Source of the DNA: a virus
Reading direction: 5' to 3' (one strand)
IMG/VR virus record: IMGVR_UViG_3300037320_000081
Coordinates: 1 to 35,812 of that record
DNA: 35,812 nucleotides
The position numbers and the translations under genes were made by a program. Shown one piece after another: positions 1 to 6,790 of the stretch. The notes under the pieces were generated by a model that was given only the letters and a program-made list of their open reading frames with translations, had not been told where the DNA came from and searched no databases. Position 1 is the first letter of the stretch; each line of letters opens with the position of its first letter.

Positions 1-191
1 GGGATAATTATCAGCTACTTGATACGATATTTGTAAACACGAAAGTAGTAGAGGCCTTGTTTCTTTTGAACTTATCAGACGTTCGGAACTTGGATTTTAC
101 CGTTCCTGTTTATGTAGATTATTTTGGTGACTTCTTTTATATTGAGCAAATCAAACAATTCAAAGTTAACAGACGTGAGAGCTGTTTTGTC
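1..191. repeat. Terminal redundancy, left copy
   Basis: These 191 bases are repeated at 35622-35812 with a single difference: T at 128 against C at 35749. Both copies lie inside one tail gene, and the difference is synonymous (GGT/GGC, glycine). The gene reads through the join without interruption, so this is the overlap of a circular or circularly permuted molecule rather than a functional repeat inside a linear genome. The mismatch argues against a plain exact k-mer overlap from an assembler and suggests strain variation or a read error. Confidence 0.93.
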
Positions 192-215
192 AGGCTAATT
201 AAACTAGGGATATAA
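1..215 (+). CDS. 3' end of the 680-residue tail/baseplate structural protein
   Basis: This is the continuation of the gene that starts at 33794 and runs off the right end of the window. The open frame begins with GAT at 3-5 and ends with TAA at 213-215, adding the final residues RLIKLGI after the part shared with the right end. Joined across the ends, the gene has 681 codons. Its stop codon overlaps the start of the next small gene by one base (TAATG), which suggests translational coupling. Function is discussed under the entry at 33794. Confidence 0.85.
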   Translation, partial: DNYQLLDTIFVNTKVVEALFLLNLSDVRNLDFTVPVYVDYFGDFFYIEQIKQFKVNRRESCFVRLIKLGI

Positions 216-385
216 TGGGATGGTCTAAAGTTTCAAAAATTTACAGAAAGCCGATAATGTGGTGGCTTCATAAGGTTATGTGTGAATTTCACTATAACTT
301 ATCCGGGGCATCTAAATATTACTACCTTCATTTAGATGCCATGTGTAACGTTTACAAATTCAATCTTTACGGAGAGCCAATTTAA
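215..385 (+). CDS. Small tail-module protein, 56 residues, function unknown
   Basis: This short ATG-to-TAA frame overlaps the preceding stop by one base (TAATG). The product begins MGWSKVSKIYRKPIMWWLHK and is rich in aromatic and basic residues (W, Y, H, K). It has no hydrophobic stretch long enough for a membrane segment. It sits between the large tail protein and the tape measure gene, the slot where many siphophages keep tail assembly chaperones, but I see no frameshift pair and no recognisable chaperone motif. Its start context, TAGGGATATAATGGGA at 205-220, is repeated exactly before the next gene at 387-402. Coding is supported by tight packing and absence of gaps, not by homology. Confidence 0.6.
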   Translation: MGWSKVSKIYRKPIMWWLHKVMCEFHYNLSGASKYYYLHLDAMCNVYKFNLYGEPI

Positions 386-396
386 TTAGGGATATA

Positions 397-537
397 ATGG
401 GAACCATGCTCAGTAATTTGCGAGAAAAATTAATGATCGCAAACCAGAAATATAAGAATTGCGGCTGCAAAATATACAGAGAGGAAGCGGAAGGGCTGAA
501 AAAATTAATCTTGGAACTAGAGGCTAAATCCAAATAA
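397..537 (+). CDS. Small tail-module protein, 46 residues, function unknown
   Basis: The frame runs from ATG at 397 to TAA at 535-537, three bases before the tape measure start. The product is mostly helical in character: charged residues alternate with leucines (LREKLMIAN, EEAEGLKKLILELEAK), as in a short coiled coil, with a CGC motif in the middle. The start region is an exact 16-base copy of the one before the upstream gene. A coiled-coil peptide next to the tape measure could assist tail assembly, but that is a guess from position only. Confidence 0.55.
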   Translation: MGTMLSNLREKLMIANQKYKNCGCKIYREEAEGLKKLILELEAKSK

Positions 538-540
538 CAA

Positions 541-2958
541 ATGTCTGAAGAAAGTATATTATTACGAGTCGGTATTGACGAGAATCAAATAAACAGAAGT
601 CAAAATGCTATAATTGCAGCTCGTACTGAGCTGCAACGATTACGGGAATCTCAAACGTTATTATCAGCAACAACAGGGAGAAATTCACGGGAGTTCATAC
701 AAAATGAAACCGCTATTGCTGGGCTAAATACTACAGTTCGGGAAAATCAGCGTGTACTAACCGCAAACAATCGTATTCAGGAGGTTAGCACAGGATCGAT
801 TGTAGAACTACGGGCTAACATATCAAGACTAAGAAATGAGTATGTAAATCTAAGCGCAGCCGAACGAGATAACGCGCAAGTTGGTGGGGTATTGCAAGCG
901 GAACTACTAGCGCAAACTGAGGCGGCTAGAGCTTTGGATTTGGGTATCGGGGTGACTAGTTCAAGCGTAGGTAATTACACACAGTCTATCATTTCAGCAG
1001 TTGATAGTTCGGGGATATTTGCCAAAGCTCAGGCAGCACTGGCCACTATTCAAACCGTAGCCACAGCCGCAACGGGGGCTGGTACAATAGCTACTAAGTC
1101 TTTTGGTAATGCTTTGATTGCTACGGGAATAGGTGCAATAATTATCTTATTCGGTTCGCTTATCTCATTCCTTACAAGGACACAAAGGGGAATGGATCTA
1201 GTCGCAAAGGCTACGGCTGGACTCAGTACATTTGTAGCGGTAATATTTGACGCGTTCAGTGATTTAGGTAAGCAATTAGTTGGAACGATTGTACCCACTT
1301 TTGAAGGTCTTGGAGAAATAATAGGAGGTATTATAGACTTAGACTTTGATCGGGTTAGAAAAGGAGTCGATGGCATAGCGGAGGCAGTCGGTAAAGTTGA
1401 GCCTATTAATATTCTAGAGGTCGCAGGAGCAGCAGGTAAAGCGTCAGCCGAAGCATTCAAACTAACTAGACAGCTTCAAAATGTGGTTAGAGCTGAAAAA
1501 GCCTTGTCACTTGAAACAGCAAATAGTAGAGCTGAGATTGAAACGCTCAAGAAGGCAGGTGACGACATAACAAAAAGCACTGAAGAACGGCTCGCATCTA
1601 CTCAGAAAGCGAATAGCATTGAACTAGCTCAAGAAGCTAAAAGAACTGCTTTACAAGAAGACAGGGTTAGGATTTTGAAGGAGCAAAACGAACTGAGCAG
1701 CTCAACCGATGAAGATATTAACAGGGTAATAGAAGCAGAAATTGAGCTTGCAAATATCAGACAAGGCAGCGCAACGATACAAACCGAACTGCAAAACAAA
1801 CTAAACTCACTTAACAAAGAGGCTGAGGACAAGAAAACAGCAGCAAACGAAACAGCACTTGCAGAAAGAACAAAAGCTAGTGAAGCGGCTACAGCAGCGC
1901 AAAACAAATCAGACGCAGAGTCATTGAAAGCATCTATTGAGCTGCAAAAACAAGTAAATGAAAACTATCAACAGGCACTTGAGCAACGACAAATTGAGAC
2001 TGATCTAGCCGTTAGGGATTCGATTAACCAGGTACGCCAGCAGTTTGCGGATGGCTTGATAGATTTGGATGCTTACCAAACAGCCTTGGACCAAGTTGAA
2101 GCACTTGCTATTGAAACAAGACAGGCAGCGGTAACAGGTCAATTAGAAGCTAACCGAACCAACGCGGTAATTGACGCGGAAACCAGATTAGCAATCGAAA
2201 CGGAACTACAGGCAGAATTGAGAGCATTGCAAGATGAAACTATCAGCGCGGGAGTTGATGCGCAAAAAGCTGCATTAGTAGCAGAAACTAAACTAGCAAA
2301 AGATAAAACAGACTTAGCAAAACTAACATCAGATTCACAGATTGCGGCAACCGATGCGGTACTAAGTGCAGCACTTAGCGTGTTCGGGGCGCAAAGTGTA
2401 GCGGGTAAAATAGCAGCTACCTTTCAGGCTGGTGTTGATACTTTCAGGGCTGCAAACTTAGCACTTGCAACTATACCGCCTCCATTCGGTCAAATTGTGG
2501 CAGCCGCTACAGTAGTACAAGGCCTTGCAAATGTTAAAAAGATCAACGCTAAAGCCCCTCCAAAATTTGCAGAAGGTGGAGCGATGGAAGTATCGGGGCC
2601 CTCTCATGCAGGCGGTGGCGTGGATGTTGCTTTGGGTGGTCAAACAGTGGCAAACGTAGAAGGTGGCGAGGGCTTATTTGTTATGAAGAGATCAGCGTTT
2701 GGGGCATTGAAAGCACTATCTAGTTTCAATCAAAGGCACGGAGGTAGATCATGGATGACAGGGAGTCAACGACACTTGGCAGATGGTGGAGCTATTGCAA
2801 GGGGTGGAATTCCTATGCTAGACCGTTCGGCCTTGAATGAGACAAGGCAGGGTTTTGAAAACGCAATTAATAGCCTGACAATCGTAACGAAGGTAAGCGA
2901 CCTGAATCGGGTTCAAGGTGAAATTAAGCTAGTTGAATTGCAGGGAGATTTAAGGTAA
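541..2958 (+). CDS. Tail tape measure protein
   Basis: This 805-residue protein would set tail length and line the tail tube before DNA ejection. Residues 1-130 and about 300-640 are long Ala/Glu/Gln/Lys-rich helical or coiled-coil stretches. A hydrophobic segment at about 180-215 (IATKSFGNALIATGIGAIII) resembles the membrane-active segment of many tape measures. A glycine-rich C-terminal part (FAEGG, GGGVDVALGG, VEGGEGLFVMKR) is common in Bacteroidota phage tape measures. By the usual rule of about 1.5 angstrom per residue the tail would be near 120 nm. It follows two small tail genes with three bases between, and there is no Shine-Dalgarno sequence before the ATG. It is the last gene before the opposite-strand island. 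Confidence 0.88.
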   Translation: MSEESILLRVGIDENQINRSQNAIIAARTELQRLRESQTLLSATTGRNSREFIQNETAIAGLNTTVRENQRVLTANNRIQEVSTGSIVELRANISRLRNEYVNLSAAERDNAQVGGVLQAELLAQTEAARALDLGIGVTSSSVGNYTQSIISAVDSSGIFAKAQAALATIQTVATAATGAGTIATKSFGNALIATGIGAIIILFGSLISFLTRTQRGMDLVAKATAGLSTFVAVIFDAFSDLGKQLVGTIVPTFEGLGEIIGGIIDLDFDRVRKGVDGIAEAVGKVEPINILEVAGAAGKASAEAFKLTRQLQNVVRAEKALSLETANSRAEIETLKKAGDDITKSTEERLASTQKANSIELAQEAKRTALQEDRVRILKEQNELSSSTDEDINRVIEAEIELANIRQGSATIQTELQNKLNSLNKEAEDKKTAANETALAERTKASEAATAAQNKSDAESLKASIELQKQVNENYQQALEQRQIETDLAVRDSINQVRQQFADGLIDLDAYQTALDQVEALAIETRQAAVTGQLEANRTNAVIDAETRLAIETELQAELRALQDETISAGVDAQKAALVAETKLAKDKTDLAKLTSDSQIAATDAVLSAALSVFGAQSVAGKIAATFQAGVDTFRAANLALATIPPPFGQIVAAATVVQGLANVKKINAKAPPKFAEGGAMEVSGPSHAGGGVDVALGGQTVANVEGGEGLFVMKRSAFGALKALSSFNQRHGGRSWMTGSQRHLADGGAIARGGIPMLDRSALNETRQGFENAINSLTIVTKVSDLNRVQGEIKLVELQGDLR

Positions 2959-3048
2959 AAAAATAGGGGGCGGAGGAGTCGAATCTGATTGTTTCATTTC
3001 TAAATTACCGCAGGCGAAACGTCTATTACGTACCTTTTTTAGCCCCTA
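2957..3048 (-). ncRNA. tRNA-like structured element with T-run, minus strand (candidate)
   Basis: Read on the minus strand, TAGGGGC (3048-3042) can pair with GCCCCCTA (2971-2964), giving seven pairs with one bulged base. The enclosed sequence has a GTTTC/GAAAC pairing and ends with TTCGACT, CCTCC, GCCCCCT. Those are the spacings of a tRNA T-loop, T-stem strand and acceptor strand. Seven T residues follow immediately (2963-2957), as after an intrinsic terminator. The 5' strand of the T-stem (TCAGA) does not match its partner and the D-arm is not canonical, so this is not a normal tRNA. It could be a degenerate tRNA, the tRNA end of an old attachment site, or the 3' structure of the minus-strand transcript above it. 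Confidence 0.35.
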
Positions 3049-3078
3049 AATTTAATGTTACAAATATAACTTTTTTAT

Positions 3079-3228
3079 TTATTTGTCTGGCGTCCAGCCT
3101 AGAACCTTATCAGAATAATCTTTGCCAGTGACTAAAAAAACAGTAACAAAGAAAGGCAAACAGATAATGAAAACGACTAAGGATAAAAGCACCGCGATAA
3201 CGACTAAAAGTCTTTGTAGGTATATCAT
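3079..3228 (-). CDS. Small single-span membrane protein, 49 residues
   Basis: The start codon overlaps the stop of the upstream minus-strand gene in an ATGA arrangement, so the two are probably translated together. Residues 4-35 form one long hydrophobic segment (LQRLLVVIAVLLSLVVFIIC and on), followed by a short polar tail ending GWTPDK. The N-terminus has one arginine, so an N-in orientation is plausible. There is no lipobox. It is transcribed against the surrounding late genes. A role in membrane modification, lysis timing or superinfection exclusion is conceivable, but nothing in the sequence decides between them. Confidence 0.6.
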   Translation of the reverse strand: MIYLQRLLVVIAVLLSLVVFIICLPFFVTVFLVTGKDYSDKVLGWTPDK

Positions 3229-3365
3229 GAGTTTAGGTATTTATGTATCAATGTTTTTAAAATATTAGTTTGCGTCTTATTCTCTTGCTTGACCTTAGCC
3301 AAAAAGTTAGCCTTGAGTTCTTTTGAGATATGTACTTTGATTTGATCGAGATCACCTTTTGGCAT
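3225..3365 (-). CDS. Small ribbon-helix-helix-like DNA-binding protein, 46 residues
   Basis: The product reads MPKGDLDQIKVHISKELKAN at its start and continues with QENKTQTNILKTLIHKYLNS. A short beta strand (IKVHI) followed by two helices separated by a polar turn (NKTQ) fits the ribbon-helix-helix (Arc/CopG/MetJ) fold, and the length is right for one domain. Such proteins act as dimeric repressors. It is the first gene of a two-gene minus-strand unit and lies back to back with the protease/capsid operon, so both promoters fall in the short gap at 3366-3433. It could repress itself or the head operon. The fold call comes from pattern only. Confidence 0.6.
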   Translation of the reverse strand: MPKGDLDQIKVHISKELKANFLAKVKQENKTQTNILKTLIHKYLNS

Positions 3366-3433
3366 ATCACTTTAATTATTTTGGGGAATTTACAAAAATT
3401 TATTTGCATAGTGTAATTAAATTAGTAGCGAAA
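3366..3433. promoter_or_regulatory. Divergent control region between minus-strand island and head operon
   Basis: This 68-base A+T-rich gap separates the divergent RHH gene and protease gene. On the plus strand a TTG at 3381-3383 is followed by TTTATTTG at 3399-3406, a loose match to the Bacteroidota -33/-7 pattern with short spacing. On the minus strand TAAATTTT is a near match to TAnnTTTG. The protease ATG at 3434 is preceded by TAGCGAAA, which matches the start-proximal AGCGA element seen elsewhere in this genome. Promoters must be here if both genes are expressed independently, but neither match is strong. Confidence 0.35.
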
Positions 3434-4621
3434 ATGAAGATACTTAATATTGAGGGTATAATTAGCAGCAAAGCCGACGCGGAATATTTTGCGGAAGGTG
3501 AAAAATACTTTAGTTATGATGATTTAGAGGACTTCATTTCCAATAATTACGGTGAACCTTTCGAGGCGGTGATCAAAAGCCCGGGAGGTTCGGTTGAGGA
3601 AGGATTCAGGATATACGACAAGCTCAAATCATTGCAGGTAACAACCGTTGCAATCGTGGCCAACAGTATAGCTTCAGTGATTTTCTTAGCCGGTAAGGTG
3701 CGAAAAGTTACGGAATCAACCGAAATGATTATACATAACTCTTGGGTTAGTGCTGAATCACTTTCGGGCGAAAAATTAAACGTTCACAGCCTTGGAGCAT
3801 TAACCGAACTGTTTGCGGCTACTGATTCACAAATATTGAATGTATATACCCAGATCGCAGGTGATGCAAAGGCTACTAAGCTATTAGCATTAATGGGTAA
3901 AGAATCACGGCTAGACGCAAAAATGGCATTAGACTTTGGGTTTGCTACTGAGCTAGTAGATAACACTTATTCCGCTATTAGTTTCAAAAATAAGGTTTTG
4001 ACTTTTAGCAGGAATCAAATTGAAATTTTAACGGATCAAGATATGAAAACAGAAGAGAAAATCACAGCCTTTGAAAAGGCAATGAATGCCATGAAAAACA
4101 TCTTCAAAGTGCAGATGAGGAACATGGTGATGACAACCGACGCAGGCGTTTCGATATTCATTGAAGGCGAAGGCGATATGTTGGGCAAAACCGTCTATAT
4201 CGCAGAAGATGGACTTCCAACAGAAACACTAGCACCGGCAGGTCCGCACTCATTTGCAGACGGTTCTAGCGTTGTACTTGACGAGTCGGGCATAGTTATC
4301 GAAGTATTACCAGCCGCAGCACCAGCCGCAGCAATGGAAGAAGTCGAGGCATTACAGTCTACTATTGCAGCAATGGAAGATGACAAGATGAAAGATCAAG
4401 CCGTTATAGTCGCTTTGAATGCAAAGGTAGCAGCTCAGGCGAAAGTAATCGCAGACGGCAATACAAAGCTAACAAAGTTGGCAGTTGATTTTAAGGACTT
4501 GAAAAACATGGTGAACGGTGATCCTGACACTAAGAAGAAAAATGCAGTTATTCCATCGGCTGAATTCGCAAAATTATCGTATTCTGAGCAAATCAGACAG
4601 CGAGCAATGAATAAAGTTTAA
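3434..4621 (+). CDS. ClpP-type prohead protease with scaffold-like C-terminal region
   Basis: I start at ATG 3434 (MKILNIEG), after TAGCGAAA, because the longer frame back to 3359 needs a TTG start and its first 25 residues lie in the intergenic region. The product has 395 residues. Residues 1-180 match the ClpP/SppA-type head maturation protease: KSPGGSV at 48-54, the nucleophile region VANSIASVIFLAG (Ser78 by spacing), and His101 in IIHNSW. The third position, Asp in ClpP, aligns with Glu157 in KESRLDA. Residues about 195-395 are Ala/Glu/Lys-rich with a coiled-coil stretch (MEEVEALQSTIAAMEDDKMK), typical of a scaffold joined to its protease. The capsid gene follows 21 bases later, so the protein probably builds the prohead and then processes it. 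Confidence 0.87.
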   Translation: MKILNIEGIISSKADAEYFAEGEKYFSYDDLEDFISNNYGEPFEAVIKSPGGSVEEGFRIYDKLKSLQVTTVAIVANSIASVIFLAGKVRKVTESTEMIIHNSWVSAESLSGEKLNVHSLGALTELFAATDSQILNVYTQIAGDAKATKLLALMGKESRLDAKMALDFGFATELVDNTYSAISFKNKVLTFSRNQIEILTDQDMKTEEKITAFEKAMNAMKNIFKVQMRNMVMTTDAGVSIFIEGEGDMLGKTVYIAEDGLPTETLAPAGPHSFADGSSVVLDESGIVIEVLPAAAPAAAMEEVEALQSTIAAMEDDKMKDQAVIVALNAKVAAQAKVIADGNTKLTKLAVDFKDLKNMVNGDPDTKKKNAVIPSAEFAKLSYSEQIRQRAMNKV

Positions 4622-4642
4622 TCCATAAAACTAAAAAATACA

Positions 4643-5878
4643 ATGGCAGATATTAATTTTCCAAACGGCAATACTTACGCGGGCAAGCTCTATGCCGAAT
4701 TTCTTACACCCGCAATTCTAGCCCCAACAGGAATCGTAAACAGAGGATTAGTTACACCTGTAGAGTCAGTAAAGAACGTTGAGACGCTACGAGGCGTTAA
4801 CCGTGTTATTGAATTGCAGACACCTAGCGCTCGTTTTGTCGCTCAGGACGGTGATATTGAACTAAGCGAAAAGCAGTTGACCATGAAGGCTTATGAGGTC
4901 ATGGATGAAATTGACGCAATCCAGTTAAGTAAAACTTGGGAATCTGAGCAGCAATTACCTGGTTCTTTCGAGGATTACAAATTGACTCCGCAATTATACA
5001 ACTTCTTGCTGGATAGAATCTATGTGCCAAGAATGGCTATTGCTAACGAAGCTCTTTACATTTTAGGTAAGGCAGGCGTAAATAATACCCAAGTGGCTAC
5101 AGCTACTTTCTCAGGTGCTTACGTAGGTCTTTTGGGCGAAGCCAAGGCAGACGCAGGCGTCGCTAAAAAGTCTTTGCCAGCTAATTCAAAGTCCGCAATT
5201 TCAGCTATCGCTTCAGGTACAGCAGGTAATGCAACCGTAACAGTTGCCAGTGCTGCAAATATTATAGTTGGTGACCGTGTAACCTTAATCGGAACTAACG
5301 GAAACCAGACAATCGGAGGCGTTACAATCTTAGGACAGGTGGTTACGGTTATCGAGATCACAGGGAATGTACTGACAATCGATGAGGCAGTTGTAGGATC
5401 AACCGCTGCAAGTGCTGGTAATGCTTTTTTCATTAATCAGAATAATGTACTAAGCGTTTTGACCTCTGTTTACATGAGCATCCCTCAGAAGGTTAAGAAG
5501 CAAATTTCAAACACGGGTAACGGAAGAACAAAGATTCACGTATCTGACAGAATCGCGGACGCTTACCGCGTTGCAAACGGTTTGATTGCAGGCGGAGCAG
5601 GAGCGTTTACACGAGATGTTTACTTCGATCAGGCAGCTTTGATTCCTTATTTGGATATTGATTTGGTAGCTATGCCATATTGGGAAGACAACCTTTTGGC
5701 GGTCTTTAATCCGGGTAACGTGTTCTTAGGTTTTGACTTGTTGTCAGATGAAGTATTTGCTCAGGTATTGTATTTAGGAGATGTCACAGGGGATCAGGTT
5801 TACAGGATCAAAAACCGAATGAAATCTGATATTACTTACAAGTATGCAGCTGAATTGTCTTTGTACTTACCAAAATAA
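4643..5878 (+). CDS. Major capsid protein (HK97-like fold expected) with inserted beta domain
   Basis: The 411-residue protein directly follows the protease/scaffold gene, the standard place for the major head subunit. The N-terminal 170 residues and residues about 265-411 (MPYWEDNLLAVFNPGNVFLG, RIKNRMKSDITYKYAAELSL) read like the two parts of a Bacteroidota phage capsid protein. Between them, about 184-262, lies a segment rich in G, T, V and I (NATVTVASAANIIVGDRVTL, VVTVIEITGNVLTIDEAVVG) that looks like an independent small beta-sandwich inserted in the fold and probably exposed on the capsid surface. A hairpin and a 56-base gap separate it from the next gene. I see no obvious N-terminal delta domain beyond the separate scaffold. 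Confidence 0.85.
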   Translation: MADINFPNGNTYAGKLYAEFLTPAILAPTGIVNRGLVTPVESVKNVETLRGVNRVIELQTPSARFVAQDGDIELSEKQLTMKAYEVMDEIDAIQLSKTWESEQQLPGSFEDYKLTPQLYNFLLDRIYVPRMAIANEALYILGKAGVNNTQVATATFSGAYVGLLGEAKADAGVAKKSLPANSKSAISAIASGTAGNATVTVASAANIIVGDRVTLIGTNGNQTIGGVTILGQVVTVIEITGNVLTIDEAVVGSTAASAGNAFFINQNNVLSVLTSVYMSIPQKVKKQISNTGNGRTKIHVSDRIADAYRVANGLIAGGAGAFTRDVYFDQAALIPYLDIDLVAMPYWEDNLLAVFNPGNVFLGFDLLSDEVFAQVLYLGDVTGDQVYRIKNRMKSDITYKYAAELSLYLPK

Positions 5879-5881
5879 TTT

Positions 5882-5911
5882 AATTGGGTGGCCGTGAAAA
5901 GTCACCCAATT
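5882..5911 (+). terminator. Stem-loop after the major capsid gene
   Basis: AATTGGGTG (5882-5890) pairs perfectly with CACCCAATT (5903-5911) around a 12-base loop, just past the capsid stop codon. No long T-run follows, so it may be a weak terminator or an mRNA-stabilising hairpin that keeps capsid message abundant relative to the genes downstream. Confidence 0.55.
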
Positions 5912-5934
5912 TCACAATTTAAAAAAATACAAAT

Positions 5935-6519
5935 ATGCCAGAAGTACAATGCAGCGTATTAACAAGGTCAATAAATCCAGATTGTGCCGCAACCCGAAAG
6001 CCGGGCGGGCTTAACAAACGAATGTATATCGGTCTACTTTCAGACCTAACAGCGGTAACTTTTGGAACCGGAAACTTAGCATCAGGCTTTACCTTTGCAG
6101 AAACAAAAGGGTTCATTAAGGTTGTAGGTAAGCGCGAAAAGCATAATTCAGTTATGGCTTTGGAGGTAGGAGATAACTTTTCTTTGAGAAACCACGGAAT
6201 TAATTTGGTTATCTATTACAACGGTGCGCTAGAACTAGAAGCTGTTGAGTCATTGATTGATGTTGAGGGAGCGTTTATTGTTGTGGAAACAAACAGCGGA
6301 GAACTAGAATGTTGGGGTGTAAACAAGGGGGCTAACTTCTCAAACTTTGGACTCAAGGCTAGTGCGATTGATGGAGGGTCAGGTACTGCAATTATAGATA
6401 GTAATATCTACACGTTAGCAATGAATGGAAACCATGAAAATCTACAGCTTTATTTTAGGTCAACTGAAAGTTCTACTCTTGCGGAAGATATTGCAATCAT
6501 AGAAGCATTAGTAGTTTAA
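5935..6519 (+). CDS. Probable major tail (tube) protein
   Basis: The 194-residue product is beta-rich. Its C-terminal third reads GLKASAIDGGSGTAIIDSNI, YTLAMNGNHENLQLYF. This spacing of a glycine-leucine, a GSGTA-D-N element and a Y-T-L strand resembles tail tube subunits I know from Bacteroidota siphophages. It lies between the capsid gene and the portal, is bracketed by a hairpin upstream and a strong terminator downstream, and so can be expressed at a high, capsid-like level, as a tube subunit requires. An alternative is a capsid decoration protein. I lean to tail tube on the C-terminal pattern. Confidence 0.5.
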   Translation: MPEVQCSVLTRSINPDCAATRKPGGLNKRMYIGLLSDLTAVTFGTGNLASGFTFAETKGFIKVVGKREKHNSVMALEVGDNFSLRNHGINLVIYYNGALELEAVESLIDVEGAFIVVETNSGELECWGVNKGANFSNFGLKASAIDGGSGTAIIDSNIYTLAMNGNHENLQLYFRSTESSTLAEDIAIIEALVV

Positions 6520-6538
6520 TCAAAAATTAAAATTAAAC

Positions 6539-6570
6539 AGCCCTACTCGTTTTTCGGGCAGGGCTTTTTT
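6539..6570 (+). terminator. Strong intrinsic terminator after the probable tail tube gene
   Basis: AGCCCTACTCG (6539-6549) pairs with CGGGCAGGGCT (6555-6565) around TTTTT, with one mismatch and one wobble, and is followed by a run of T to 6570. It separates the highly expressed capsid/tube block from the portal block. Confidence 0.85.
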
Positions 6571-6595
6571 CATATCTTACTTAAAATTAAAGGTT

Positions 6596-6790
6596 ATGCT
6601 GAAATTCAAACCAGAATACCAAAATAAAACTTTAGTCCTATCGGATGGCACGCTAGTTAATTCAGACAATATCCAAGGCGAACACGTACAAAAGCGATTA
6701 AAAGAAACTCCATTGGTAAGTGAATTTTTTGAATCTGTAAAATCAGAAGCCAAAGAACTTTTAAAAGTTGCAAGAAAAAGAAATAAATGA
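6596..6790 (+). CDS. Small protein upstream of portal, 64 residues, function unknown
   Basis: The frame starts at ATG 6596, 25 bases after the terminator, and overlaps the portal start by four bases (ATGA at 6787). The product begins MLKFKPEYQNKTLVLSDGTL and ends in a basic helix (SEAKELLKVARKRNK). There is no membrane segment. Coupling to the portal gene suggests a minor head or assembly role; small proteins with a short beta N-terminus and a basic helical tail often sit in head modules. I do not recognise a family. Confidence 0.65.
   Translation: MLKFKPEYQNKTLVLSDGTLVNSDNIQGEHVQKRLKETPLVSEFFESVKSEAKELLKVARKRNK

Noticed and set aside
1050-1460. Minus-strand open frame of 136 codons inside the tape measure gene
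   Set aside because: It is the mirror of an Ala/Gly/Thr-rich coding frame, has no start context and no recognisable protein.
3079-3365. Toxin-antitoxin pair formed by the RHH protein and the membrane peptide
   Set aside because: The size and order resemble a type II or I system, but no toxin family is recognisable and the peptide could equally be harmless; kept as a two-gene unit only.
3359-3433. TTG start for the protease, adding 25 residues
   Set aside because: The extra part overlaps the divergent promoter region and the start of the opposite gene; ATG 3434 begins the conserved protease sequence and carries the AGCGA element.
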